Below are positions 26,772 to 35,492 of a stretch of DNA of 64,000 bases, piece by piece; positions within the stretch are counted from its first letter, which is position 1, and every line of letters starts with the position of its first letter. A program made the position numbers and the translations under genes. The stretch covers positions 186,001 to 250,000 of the forward strand of contig JAZKFZ010000005.1 in NCBI GenBank assembly GCA_040386155.1, read 5' to 3'. The notes beneath the pieces are model-generated. The model was not told where the DNA came from. It saw only the letters and a list, made by a program, of their open reading frames with translations, and ran no database searches. This DNA comes from M0103 sp040386155. Its GTDB lineage: Bacteria; Bacteroidota; Bacteroidia; Flavobacteriales_D; Crocinitomicaceae.

Positions 26772-28109
26772 ATGAAATCCCTCCTATTTACTCTTTTCTT
26801 ATTAGTGTCAATCAGTTTGTTTTCGCAAACAAAGATTGCGATCATTGGAGGAGGAATCGCAGGTATTGCGAGTGCTTATTATCTGCATGAATTTGATCCA
26901 GAAGCACAAATCACCATTTTTGAAAAGGAAAGTCAATTAGGTGGAAATGCACAAACTATAACTGTCAAAAATTCTCAAAATGAAGATGTAATGATAGATA
27001 TTGGCCCTCAATTTTTCACAAAAGGGCCATGGAATGACTACATTCAGTTTATCGAAGAGGCAATTGGTTTTGAAAATTTAAAAACAGAAAAAGTTTACAC
27101 GAGTTTAGTGATGGAAAAAAGAGCAGAGAAAAAAAGGTTGCTTATCACTCCATTAAAAACAAAATTACGAAGAGAAAAATTATCCAATTTGCTGAAATTG
27201 AGAAAATTCAATATGGCGGCATACAAAGTATATCGATCGCCTGAAAAATGGATTGGTAAAACGACTGAGGAATGGGTTAACGAGCTAGATTTTGAAAATG
27301 AATATAAAACAGAAATCATACTCCCCTTCCTTGCAGCCTCTTTAGGTACTTCAATCACTCAAGTGAAGTCAATCGCCATTTGTGAATTAGTGAATTTTTT
27401 TGCTTTCAGAAAACCTAAAATATCAAATTCCTTTGAGATAATTTCTTCAGGAATGGGTGTTTTGCTTCAAGGAATTGGTCTAAAATTAGTAAATAGTGGG
27501 GTACAAATAAAAAATTCAAGTCCGGTTCATTCGGTTGCACACGATAGCAGTGGGTATAGATTGGTATATGGGCAGGGTGAGGATATTCAAGATGAACCTG
27601 AAGTCTATGATTTTCTGGTGATGGCGATTCATCCTGAGGCAGCGACAAAGTTACTATCGAACGACAATGAGTTTGATAAAATGAGTATGTTACTTAAAGA
27701 TTTGCCTTATTTTCAAGTGGATATTGCACTTCATCGCGACAAACAATTTATTCACGAACAAGATCCTTCATTTCTAAACATCCAAACAACATTCGACAAT
27801 GAAGTTGAGTCTCATTCGATGAATTTAGGAATGATTTCCGACCAGTATTCTGGCATCTATAAAAGCTGGGTAAACAATCGTCAAATTGAAGAAATTAAAG
27901 CAAATGGAAAATTATTTGCTACTGCAACATTCTGGATCAATTTGGTAACTCCTCAAGTTGTCTTAAATTTAAATCAACTTAAGGTGGAAGTTGGTACCTT
28001 CAATAGTTTAGCAATTATCGGTGGTTGGTCTGAAGGCATGGAAACACAAAATACAGCTGTTAAAAGCGCATTAAGAAGCTTAGAAAGCTACAAAGCATTC
28101 AAAAAATGA
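26772..28109 (+). CDS. FAD-dependent oxidoreductase with N-terminal signal-like segment
   Basis: 445 residues. The Rossmann dinucleotide-binding motif IAIIGGGIAGIASAYYL lies at about 22-38, followed by the acidic end of strand 2 (IFEKESQLGGNAQTI), as in the amine oxidase/phytoene desaturase-like superfamily and especially COG2907-type NAD/FAD proteins. The first 19 residues, MKSLLFTLFLLVSISLFSQ, look like a signal peptide ending in the usual Ser-Gln; no later start would keep the FAD site. Export of a flavoprotein would be unusual, so the segment may instead be a membrane anchor. The stop overlaps the start of the next gene (ATGA), a strong sign of a joint function with the haem oxygenase. 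Confidence 0.78.
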   Translation: MKSLLFTLFLLVSISLFSQTKIAIIGGGIAGIASAYYLHEFDPEAQITIFEKESQLGGNAQTITVKNSQNEDVMIDIGPQFFTKGPWNDYIQFIEEAIGFENLKTEKVYTSLVMEKRAEKKRLLITPLKTKLRREKLSNLLKLRKFNMAAYKVYRSPEKWIGKTTEEWVNELDFENEYKTEIILPFLAASLGTSITQVKSIAICELVNFFAFRKPKISNSFEIISSGMGVLLQGIGLKLVNSGVQIKNSSPVHSVAHDSSGYRLVYGQGEDIQDEPEVYDFLVMAIHPEAATKLLSNDNEFDKMSMLLKDLPYFQVDIALHRDKQFIHEQDPSFLNIQTTFDNEVESHSMNLGMISDQYSGIYKSWVNNRQIEEIKANGKLFATATFWINLVTPQVVLNLNQLKVEVGTFNSLAIIGGWSEGMETQNTAVKSALRSLESYKAFKK

Positions 28110-29317
28110 TTCCAACACGATTCGTATTCCCTTCCCCTGGCTTTCAACTGTATTGGTCGGAAGGAAAAGGTCGCAAGCTTTTAAGCGAACTTGACACAAT
28201 CCCAAGTAAAGGTGACATTGAATCGCTAATTCCACTTCTTTTTGAATGCGATACCCTTGCAGATACTGTAATTACTGAACTATACTTCGAAAAAGGATTT
28301 CATGCTGCCACTGCTTTAATTGATGATGTACTCAAAAATGGAATAGAATCAACTCCAGATCTTCCTCCATGTGTGCTCAATTTCTTTGACTCACTTGTTG
28401 CGATTCCATCATGGTTGGATCAAGAAAAAGTAGCAATTGGATCAGAATTTTGTCGACGAAGTGGTGTAACGGGAATGATTGTGCTTCGCAACTACAGCTT
28501 AATGGGTGGATATGAATCGGCCGCCATCAACAAGCCGCTAATTTATACGGAGTCGCTTAAAAAAGGAGCTGCTAAACGAATAGCAGAAACCACCGAATTT
28601 TGGGTCAACATCACAGGAGAAAATGCCCTTTCGATACAAAACATTGGGTTTAAACATATCGTTAAAGTGCGGCTGATGCATGCATACGCGCGAGTGGCGA
28701 TTCAGAAATCATCAGATTGGAAAAAAGAAGACTGGGGACTTCCCATTAATACATGGGACATGGTGGCTACCAATTTAGGCTTTTCAATTATCTATCTTGA
28801 TGGACTGCGAGTGATGGGAATTAAGCCAACGAAAGCAGAAGAAGAGGGTCTTTTTCATTTTTGGAAATACGTAGGATTTTTACTTGGGATTCCACCACAG
28901 CTCATTCCAGCATCAAGAAAAGAAGCAATTGCTGAAATCTATAAATGGACAATTACGCAACCTCCCGCTGACCAAGATACAAAGGCTTTAGCTAATTCCC
29001 TGTACTTGGAACCACTTGGGGCAACTTATCTTAAATATCAATGGCAACGCCGAATGGTAGTTGGCGTTAATTTAGCCTACAATAGCTATTTCCTTGGAAA
29101 ACTAACCTCCAACACAATTGGAATTCCCTATTCGAAGTGGAGGTTTTATCCGTATATCGTGAATGTATTGAATCAAATTCCTAATTTCTTTGCTGTACGA
29201 AGTGAGTTTTTTCGCAAAGCATCCGCGAAAAGACGACGCAAAAAACAAGAGAATATTAAGAAAATCATGTTGGTGGGATTTCACTCAATAATGGAATCAG
29301 TGCCGAAACACGATTAA
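28106..29317 (+). CDS. Lcp/MpaB-type haem oxygenase (DUF2236)
   Basis: 403 residues, mostly helical. Key residues of latex-clearing protein are present at the same spacing as I recall for LcpK30 (Arg164, Thr168, His198, Arg202): Arg158 and Thr162 in RIAET, His192 and Arg196 in VRLMHAYAR. His is the axial haem ligand there. Such enzymes cleave or oxidise isoprenoid chains (Lcp) or act in fungal mycophenolate synthesis (MpaB). It has no signal peptide of its own. The start overlaps the FAD gene, suggesting a two-gene oxidation unit; a carotenoid, quinone or polyisoprenoid substrate is conceivable but not shown. It ends three bases from the convergent DUF481 gene. Confidence 0.75.
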   Translation: MIPTRFVFPSPGFQLYWSEGKGRKLLSELDTIPSKGDIESLIPLLFECDTLADTVITELYFEKGFHAATALIDDVLKNGIESTPDLPPCVLNFFDSLVAIPSWLDQEKVAIGSEFCRRSGVTGMIVLRNYSLMGGYESAAINKPLIYTESLKKGAAKRIAETTEFWVNITGENALSIQNIGFKHIVKVRLMHAYARVAIQKSSDWKKEDWGLPINTWDMVATNLGFSIIYLDGLRVMGIKPTKAEEEGLFHFWKYVGFLLGIPPQLIPASRKEAIAEIYKWTITQPPADQDTKALANSLYLEPLGATYLKYQWQRRMVVGVNLAYNSYFLGKLTSNTIGIPYSKWRFYPYIVNVLNQIPNFFAVRSEFFRKASAKRRRKKQENIKKIMLVGFHSIMESVPKHD

Positions 29318-29320
29318 TTC

Positions 29321-30103
29321 CTACTTCCCTATCCTCACTTTTAATCCTGCGGATGAACTGAACACAAAACTTCGCACATTGGCTGGTGGCACAGCATCAT
29401 AAAAATGAGTGAAGTCAACCCTAAAATCAACACGTTTAAAAATTTTAAAACTCATTTCGTACTGTCCCATCACTCGGTAATCGGCAAATTTGTCAATGCG
29501 TGGTTGATAGTAAAATGCTCCCGAAAAAAGAAAATGATCATTTGGGCTGATATTCCACGAAACATAGTTGCTCCATCGCACATTTTGAAGAATGATTTGC
29601 GAACTTCTTAACTCTTCGTACTCAAAAAAGGCAGAACTCCCCACAAACAGACGCACCTTTTCTTTACCAAAAACCTTTACACGAAAGCCAGATCCAGCTA
29701 AAGTACGAATGCGCTGATCGAGCAATTGGTTGTATTGCACTTGGGCATAACTTTCCCACTTCCATGGACTCAGCTTCGTTGTATCTTTGTGATTGCCAAG
29801 TCGATAAGCATAGCGAAAATGTGCCATCCCAGTATTGGCATATACTTGATCTTTCCCCTTTGAATACATCCAATCTGTGAGAAAAAGAAAATAATGATTT
29901 TTTGTTTTATACTGCACTTTTGGTCGGAAGGAAGCGGAAAGTAGTAAATTTTTATTCTGAACCATTGAAAATCCAGCATCAACAGAACCAAACCAACCTG
30001 TAATGTGATCATAGTTGCGTCTGCCTTCAATGTTCACCACTTGTGCTTTTGAAGTACTTGCAAACAGCATGAAAAGTATTGCAATAAAACTACTTCTGCG
30101 CAT
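29321..30103 (-). CDS. DUF481-like outer-membrane beta-barrel protein
   Basis: 260 residues. Signal peptide (1-20, ending SKAQ), then alternating hydrophobic/polar strands with aromatic ends throughout, as in outer-membrane barrels. The block HFRYAYRLGNHKD, then WESYAQVQYNQLLDQRIRTLAGSGFRV, matches the DUF481 pattern of an unknown-function family that includes salt-induced outer-membrane proteins. Its start overlaps the lptF/G-like gene by 14 bases, so it is the last gene of the tgt run. Function unknown. Confidence 0.75.
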   Translation of the reverse strand: MRRSSFIAILFMLFASTSKAQVVNIEGRRNYDHITGWFGSVDAGFSMVQNKNLLLSASFRPKVQYKTKNHYFLFLTDWMYSKGKDQVYANTGMAHFRYAYRLGNHKDTTKLSPWKWESYAQVQYNQLLDQRIRTLAGSGFRVKVFGKEKVRLFVGSSAFFEYEELRSSQIILQNVRWSNYVSWNISPNDHFLFSGAFYYQPRIDKFADYRVMGQYEMSFKIFKRVDFRVDFTHFYDAVPPANVRSFVFSSSAGLKVRIGK

Positions 30104-31187
30104 TTCTGTATAAAATAAGGGCTACAGCGCCAAAAATAACATTAGGCACCCAGACGGCAATTGAAGGCGTAAATCCAACTTTCATTGCTGCTACGGTAGT
30201 TACTTGCATTGCAAAAATGTAAATAAAGATAATGAGTAAACCAATGGCAATATTGATTCCCACTCCACCCCTTCTTTTTTTACTTGAGACAGAAACGCCA
30301 ATTAAGGTAAGGATATACGTAGCAAAAGGCATAGAAGTACGCTTGTACAATTCAATCTCAAACATCGGTACGTTGCCAGAACCTTTCAAGGTTTCCCTGG
30401 CAATAAAATCTTTCAATTCATAATAGGTCATCGCCTCAGCAGCAGAATTTCGCTGTACCATTTCTGTAGCGTTGAATTTAAAAATAGTATCTTTCTTTTG
30501 CCCTTCTAACAAGCGGTCGTTCTTCACGCCATCGTTTTCATAGTAACCAACATTTCGCTCATAAAAATCGCGCAACACCCATTTCTGGGTTCCTGCAATA
30601 TTCTTAGCATAGCGAGCTTTGATCAAATACTTCAGTTCCTTGCCACTTGCGTCATATTGCTCCAAAATAAAATCATTGAACTGATCATCGATATTAGAAT
30701 AAGAAGAAAAATACACCACCTGATTCCCTGGATATTCAGCATGGTAGTCTTCCACAAAAAGTTGATCTCGGTAATAACGCTCTTCAAAATCGAGGCGGAT
30801 TGCATTTGATCGTGGTATGACAAAGTGATTCAATACCAGTGTTATGAACATTAGCAAAGTGGCGACAATCATATAAGGGCGCAAAAAGCGTTGAAAGGTT
30901 CTTCCGCTGTTTAAGATTGGAATAATTTCGGCATCGTTCGCCATTTTTGCGGTGAACCAAATTACAGAAACGAAGATAATCATGGGGGAAAACATGTTCC
31001 CATAAAACAAAATGAAGTTGACATAATAACTCGTAATGATTCCTCCCACCGGAGCTTCATTTGCTATAAAGTCACTTAAACGTTCCGCTAAATCAAACAC
31101 CATCGCCAATAGCATAATCACCGCCATCATGAAAAAGAAGGTGGTTAAAAACTTACGAATGATATATCGATCTAGTATTTTTAGCAT
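30090..31187 (-). CDS. LptF/LptG-family permease (YjgP/YjgQ)
   Basis: 365 residues with TM segments near 10-35, about 55-80, about 98-120 and three C-terminal ones (about 280-360), and a large periplasmic domain between. N-terminal ILDRYIIRKFLTTFFFMM is the typical start of the family, and RTSMPFATYILTLIGVSVS with KKRRGGVGINIAIG marks the second half. LptF and LptG form the inner-membrane part of the ABC transporter that extracts lipopolysaccharide toward the outer membrane. Which of the two this is cannot be told from sequence alone. It follows tgt by three bases. Confidence 0.88.
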   Translation of the reverse strand: MLKILDRYIIRKFLTTFFFMMAVIMLLAMVFDLAERLSDFIANEAPVGGIITSYYVNFILFYGNMFSPMIIFVSVIWFTAKMANDAEIIPILNSGRTFQRFLRPYMIVATLLMFITLVLNHFVIPRSNAIRLDFEERYYRDQLFVEDYHAEYPGNQVVYFSSYSNIDDQFNDFILEQYDASGKELKYLIKARYAKNIAGTQKWVLRDFYERNVGYYENDGVKNDRLLEGQKKDTIFKFNATEMVQRNSAAEAMTYYELKDFIARETLKGSGNVPMFEIELYKRTSMPFATYILTLIGVSVSSKKRRGGVGINIAIGLLIIFIYIFAMQVTTVAAMKVGFTPSIAVWVPNVIFGAVALILYRNAQK

Positions 31188-31190
31188 TTG

Positions 31191-32321
31191 TTATAATCGT
31201 GATTCCAATTTAGGAATCATCTTATTTTTCCATTCGTAAAACGTTCCATCAATGATTTTCTTGCGCGCTTCTTTCACTAACCACAAATAGAACGATAAAT
31301 TGTGAATCGTAGCGATTTGGAAACCTAACATTTCTTGCGATTTTATCAGGTGACGCAAATAGGCTTTGGTGTACACTTGGTCTGTAAACGCTGGACTCAT
31401 TGGATCAATGGGAGAAAAATCCATTTCCCATTTCTTGTTTTTGATATTGATAATGCCTTCACTTGTAAACAACATTCCGTGACGCGCATTCCGAGATGGC
31501 ATTACACAATCAAACATATCAATACCAAGTCCTATGCATTCCAAAATATTTGCTGGCGTGCCAACTCCCATCAAATAGCGAGGTTTTTCTGCAGGGAGGA
31601 TAGCAGTTACAATCTCAGTCATTTCATACAAATCCTCCGCGGGTTCACCTACAGAAAGTCCACCAATTGCATTGCCCATCGCATCAAAACTTGCAATTTT
31701 TTCTGCAGATTCTTTTCGCAAATCTTTGTATGTTGAACCTTGTACGATCGGAAATAGCATTTGACTATGACCATATTTCGGTTCAGTGCGTTCCATTTGA
31801 TCAACACATCTTTTCAGCCAACGATGCGTCATGTGCATCGATCTTCTTGCGTAATGAAAATCACAAGGGTACGGTGTACACTCGTCAAACGCCATGATGA
31901 TATCGGCACCAATCGTTCGTTGAATGTCAATAGCACTTTCGGGCGTAAAAAAATGATAACTACCATCATGATGCGACTGAAACTTCACGCCTTCTTCCCT
32001 AATTTTTCGAGTTCCAGACAATGAATAGACTTGATACCCACCACTATCGGTCAACAATGGCTTGTTCCAATTCATGAATTTATGGAGTCCGCCAGCAGCT
32101 TCTAACACATCCATTTTCGGCCGTAAATACAAATGGTAGGTATTCCCAAGAATAATTTGCGCATTCACAATCGACTCCAATTCATGCTGATGAACTGCCT
32201 TTACAGTTCCCGCTGTTCCTACAGGCATGAATATTGGCGTTTCAATATCGCCATGGTCTGTTTTTAAAATTCCAGCCCTTGCTTTGCTGTTTAAATCGGT
32301 ACCTTGAAGTGTAAAGTGCAT
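31191..32321 (-). CDS. tgt: tRNA-guanine transglycosylase without zinc Cys triad
   Basis: 376 residues from the ATG at 32321, giving the normal N-terminus MHFTLQGTD; the frame extends 33 residues further but that part is not family-like. It exchanges G34 of Asp, Asn, His and Tyr tRNAs for preQ1. Seen: MPVGTAGTVKAV, LLTDSGGYQV (catalytic Asp), GGLSVGEP, DMFDCVMPSRNARHG (nucleophile Asp). The usual CxCxxC zinc site is SxAxxD (Ser309, Ala311, Asp314), while the fourth ligand position, His340, is kept at the same spacing. As I recall, other Bacteroidota homologues also lack the triad, so this is probably lineage-typical. First gene of tgt-lptF/G-DUF481. Confidence 0.95.
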   Translation of the reverse strand: MHFTLQGTDLNSKARAGILKTDHGDIETPIFMPVGTAGTVKAVHQHELESIVNAQIILGNTYHLYLRPKMDVLEAAGGLHKFMNWNKPLLTDSGGYQVYSLSGTRKIREEGVKFQSHHDGSYHFFTPESAIDIQRTIGADIIMAFDECTPYPCDFHYARRSMHMTHRWLKRCVDQMERTEPKYGHSQMLFPIVQGSTYKDLRKESAEKIASFDAMGNAIGGLSVGEPAEDLYEMTEIVTAILPAEKPRYLMGVGTPANILECIGLGIDMFDCVMPSRNARHGMLFTSEGIINIKNKKWEMDFSPIDPMSPAFTDQVYTKAYLRHLIKSQEMLGFQIATIHNLSFYLWLVKEARKKIIDGTFYEWKNKMIPKLESRL

Positions 32322-32345
32322 AAATTGTTGAAAAAATATCGAACA

Positions 32346-32353
32346 CAAAGATA
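32346..32353 (-). promoter_or_regulatory. -7 promoter box of tgt run
   Basis: TATCTTTG on the minus strand, 24 bases before the ATG at 32321. It supports that start rather than the longer frame, which would begin upstream of the box. Confidence 0.55.
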
Positions 32354-32403
32354 AAGGTATTTCAAATAGCACCCATCTTTGCACTAAATATAGAAGCACA
32401 AAA

Positions 32404-33540
32404 ATGAAATTCATCCCCACATTTGAGTACTCAGAAGAAACAATTCTGTTTTTCTCCTTTGCTGCGATTGCATTTGTGCATCTACTTTACGTGTTGCTTT
32501 TATTGCGAAAACTTGCTTTCTTCAAAGAGAAAAAAACACTAGAAATCAGTGCATTACCTCCAATAACAGTAATCATTGCCGCTAGAAATGAGTCTGACAA
32601 TCTCTTTGAAAATCTGCCATTCATTCTTCAGCAAAACTATCCAGAATTTGAAGTAATTGTCATTAACAACCAATCAATTGATGATTCATTTTACTTGCTA
32701 AAAGCATATCAGCAGCAGTATCCCAACCTTCGATTTATCGAAGTGGAGAAAAGCAAGCACCTTCGTCAAGGGAAAAAACTTCCAATTACCTTAGGAATAA
32801 AAGGAGCAAAGTATGATCATCTAGTACTAACCGATGCAGATTGTCGACCAATGAGTTACAATTGGTTAACATCAATGGCCTCTCGTTACACCCCTGAAAC
32901 AGAGTTGATTTTGGGTTACGGACCGTATCAAAAGAAAAACACCTTCCTCAATCGACTTGTTCGTTTTGACACCAGTTTTATTGCCAGTAATTACTTTTCG
33001 TTTGCACTTGCAAAACTATCGTATATGGGCGTTGGAAGAAATTTAGCCTACACGAAAGAATTATTCTTTAAAGTACACGGCTTTAAATCGCACTATTCAC
33101 TTCCATCTGGAGATGACGATTTATTTGTGCAGCAGGTAATGACCCGAAAAAATGTTAGAATCGACATTGAACCCTCTTCTTTTTGTTTTTCAGAAGCGCC
33201 AGAATCGTTTGGTGCATGGGTTCGCCAAAAAACGCGGCATTATTCCACATCTAAACAATACAACGTTATTAAAAAAGCATTGTTAGGAATCTATCCATTG
33301 ACCCTCATTTTGATGTTGATTTCTTTTGTTATTTTGCTGTTTAGTAGTGATTTTCGCTGGCTAACAACATCGGTTTTTGCGCTTGTATTAGTGATAAAAT
33401 GGTGGATTCAAGGAAAAGGCTTAGTAAAATTGGGTGAGAAAAAACTTGCCAATTTCTTCCCTTTTTGGGATATCCTATATGCATTTTTAATTCCGATTTT
33501 GTTTTTTAGTGTAGAAAAAAAGCAAAACAATAGATGGTAG
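32404..33540 (+). CDS. Membrane glycosyltransferase family 2
   Basis: 378 residues. One N-terminal membrane segment (about 14-35), then a GT-A domain with TVIIAARNESDNLFENLPFIL (nucleotide-sugar binding), DADCRP (metal-binding DxD-like) and LPSGDDDLFVQQ plus QKTRHYS, as in processive GT2 enzymes. Three C-terminal membrane segments lie at about 300-370. Acceptor and product are unknown; polysaccharide or glycolipid synthesis is likely. The start lies opposite tgt, and its last codons overlap the next gene (33534). A near-consensus box CATCTTTG lies upstream. Confidence 0.85.
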   Translation: MKFIPTFEYSEETILFFSFAAIAFVHLLYVLLLLRKLAFFKEKKTLEISALPPITVIIAARNESDNLFENLPFILQQNYPEFEVIVINNQSIDDSFYLLKAYQQQYPNLRFIEVEKSKHLRQGKKLPITLGIKGAKYDHLVLTDADCRPMSYNWLTSMASRYTPETELILGYGPYQKKNTFLNRLVRFDTSFIASNYFSFALAKLSYMGVGRNLAYTKELFFKVHGFKSHYSLPSGDDDLFVQQVMTRKNVRIDIEPSSFCFSEAPESFGAWVRQKTRHYSTSKQYNVIKKALLGIYPLTLILMLISFVILLFSSDFRWLTTSVFALVLVIKWWIQGKGLVKLGEKKLANFFPFWDILYAFLIPILFFSVEKKQNNRW

Positions 33541-34139
33541 ACACAGAACATTTATCCGACAAAGCCAAACATGATTTGATTTTGGTCGAAGCAGCAAAAG
33601 CTGGCGATCAAAACGCTTTCGCAGAATTAATGGATCGCTACCGAGATTCGATCTATTTTATGATGTTGAAAATGGTGAAGAATCAGGATGATGCTGATGA
33701 CTTAACGATTGAAGCATTTGGAAAAGCATTTAGTCGCATTGAACAATATTCTCCCAGTTTTGCTTTTAGCACTTGGTTATTCAAAATTGCATCCAACAAC
33801 AGTATCGATTTCATACGCAAAAAACGTTTGCACGTAACTTCAATGGATTCTGGTAGAATGACAGACGACGGAGAAATGATTTACTATGATGCAAAAAGTA
33901 ACACATTAGATCCCGAGCAGGAAATTATTCAAGGACAGAAAGTAATTCACATGCGCATGCTCGTGAGTAAACTTAAACCACGTTACCGAGAATTAGTGGA
34001 AAAGCGCTATTTTCAGGAATTGAGCTACGAAGAGATTGCTGAAGAGTTAAACCTCCCACTAGGAACAGTAAAAGCACAATTATTTCGTGCAAGAGATTTC
34101 TTAGCAAATATGATGGGGAAATTCAAAGAAGAGATCTAA
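33534..34139 (+). CDS. ECF-type RNA polymerase sigma factor
   Basis: 201 residues. Region 2 has FAELMDRYRDSIYFMMLKMV and DADDLTIEAFGKAFSRI, and region 4 has LPLGTVKAQLFRARDFL, a helix-turn-helix for -35 recognition. The acidic insert between (STNTLDPEQEII-like) is a normal linker. No anti-sigma gene is adjacent; it overlaps the end of the glycosyltransferase gene by seven bases and lies 40 bases before rsmG. Its regulon is unknown. Several core Bacteroidota sigma factors of this size lack an anti-sigma neighbour, so it may be constitutive or controlled elsewhere. Confidence 0.9.
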   Translation: MVDTEHLSDKAKHDLILVEAAKAGDQNAFAELMDRYRDSIYFMMLKMVKNQDDADDLTIEAFGKAFSRIEQYSPSFAFSTWLFKIASNNSIDFIRKKRLHVTSMDSGRMTDDGEMIYYDAKSNTLDPEQEIIQGQKVIHMRMLVSKLKPRYRELVEKRYFQELSYEEIAEELNLPLGTVKAQLFRARDFLANMMGKFKEEI

Positions 34140-34167
34140 AAATTTACGATTTTAGATTTACGAATTT

Positions 34168-34175
34168 TAACTTTG
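34168..34175 (+). promoter_or_regulatory. -7 promoter box of rsmG, four bases from ATG
   Basis: TAACTTTG is followed by ctac and then the ATG at 34180. A leaderless rsmG transcript is predicted. Confidence 0.6.
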
Positions 34176-34179
34176 CTAC

Positions 34180-34800
34180 ATGGACATCATTCAAAAATAC
34201 TTTCCTGATTTAACAGATCAACAAAAATCACAATTCAGCGCATTGAAGTCGATCTACGACGAGTGGAACGCGCAAATTAATGTGATATCCCGCAAAGATG
34301 AAGATAACTTCTACGAACGTCACGTATTACATTCTTTGGGAATCGCAAAGGTGATGGAGTTTGTTGACGGATCTGATATTATGGACATCGGAACAGGTGG
34401 TGGATTTCCAGGAATTCCTTTGGCGATTTTGTTTCCGAATTGTAATTTCACCTTGGTAGATTCTATCGGAAAGAAGATTAAAGTTGTACATGAAGTAGCC
34501 AAAGCGCTAGGACTGAAGAATGTAGTTGGAATTCATGAACGCGCTGAGAAAATTGACAAAAAGTTTGATTTCATTGTAAGTAGAGCTGTGACTTCGATGC
34601 CTGATTTTTTAGTGTGGACACGCGAAAAATTTAAAGCCAAGAGTTTGAATCCAATGAAAAATGGCATTTTATACTTGAAAGGTGGTGATTTAAGTGAGGA
34701 AATGAAAGGAGTGAAGAAATTTTACAAATACTTCGACTTACCTGATTTTTACAAAGAAGAATTCTTCGAAACTAAGAAGGTTGTGTACGTCAGAAATTAA
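34180..34800 (+). CDS. rsmG: 16S rRNA (guanine-527-N7)-methyltransferase RsmG
   Basis: 206 residues, standard length. SAM-binding IMDIGTGGGFPGIPLAILFP (residues about 67-86), then LVDSIGKKIKVV and FDFIVSRAVTSMPDFL are all family hallmarks. RsmG methylates N7 of G527 in the 530 loop of 16S rRNA; loss in other species gives low-level streptomycin resistance. The protein is cytoplasmic. It lies 40 bases after the sigma gene but has its own -7 box four bases before the start. It ends 11 bases from the convergent hypothetical gene. Confidence 0.95.
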   Translation: MDIIQKYFPDLTDQQKSQFSALKSIYDEWNAQINVISRKDEDNFYERHVLHSLGIAKVMEFVDGSDIMDIGTGGGFPGIPLAILFPNCNFTLVDSIGKKIKVVHEVAKALGLKNVVGIHERAEKIDKKFDFIVSRAVTSMPDFLVWTREKFKAKSLNPMKNGILYLKGGDLSEEMKGVKKFYKYFDLPDFYKEEFFETKKVVYVRN

Positions 34801-34811
34801 CAGAAGTAATG

Positions 34812-35351
34812 TTATGCTAAACGATATTTCTTAAAGAACGCATCCCAATTCCAAAGAAAATTAGTCATCACTTCATCCATTCTTTTCAAGAACAAAGGAT
34901 TTGGCGCCTGCATTCTACGGAAATAATCATCCTGACAACAGTTCAATTCATATTTATGAAAAACTGCCTTAGACATTGCGTACAATGTGTTTTTAGACGG
35001 GTGATTGATTCGAGCAAAATACGACTTGTACTCGTTGACCAATTTAGTAAAATCGAAAAGTGGCATTTCGTATACTTTTGCTAATTTCTCAACGATCAAG
35101 GTCTCAATAGAACTTGCATGCTCAGCATCAAAAGTACTTTCTAGTAAACACAAATTGCCCACAACTACGATCAGACCAAATTCTCCGTTTTCTTTTTCGT
35201 TAATCTCTGGAGATTTCACAAAAGCGGGGTCATCATTAATCATCGAAGCTACTTCAGAAAAACCATTGTCCACTGAATGAAAAATAGAATTAATGAAAAT
35301 ATTCGCCACTTGATTATCAGAAAGCTTTTTCTTTGTCCAAGATGCTAGCAT
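34812..35351 (-). CDS. Conserved hypothetical protein
   Basis: 179 residues, soluble, without signal peptide or membrane segment. It looks folded, with a hydrophobic strand (FGLIVVVGNLCLLES) and long helices. The C-terminal half has many aromatic residues (MTNFLWNWDAFFKKYRLA) and a CCQDDYFRR segment. No family is recognised. It begins after a perfect -7 box at 35381-35388 and ends close to rsmG, so it is probably monocistronic. Codon use resembles its neighbours. No function is proposed. Confidence 0.65.
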   Translation of the reverse strand: MLASWTKKKLSDNQVANIFINSIFHSVDNGFSEVASMINDDPAFVKSPEINEKENGEFGLIVVVGNLCLLESTFDAEHASSIETLIVEKLAKVYEMPLFDFTKLVNEYKSYFARINHPSKNTLYAMSKAVFHKYELNCCQDDYFRRMQAPNPLFLKRMDEVMTNFLWNWDAFFKKYRLA

Positions 35352-35380
35352 GAGTCTTCAGTTTGTTGTTGTTTGTATTA

Positions 35381-35388
35381 CAAAAATA
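35381..35388 (-). promoter_or_regulatory. -7 promoter box of the 34812 gene
   Basis: TATTTTTG on the minus strand, 29 bases before the ATG at 35351. Confidence 0.5.
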
Positions 35389-35492
35389 CATCTGATATCT
35401 TGCTACTTAACATTTAGTTAAAGTGGATTATTAACCAAGTTATTAACAAAATAAACCCAACTCAACCGACTAGCAGTTAATAATGTACTAAA

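Noticed and set aside
32322..32420. Extended N-terminus of tgt
   Set aside because: It crosses the -7 box and the divergent promoter region, and Tgt proteins start at MHFTLQGTD-like text.
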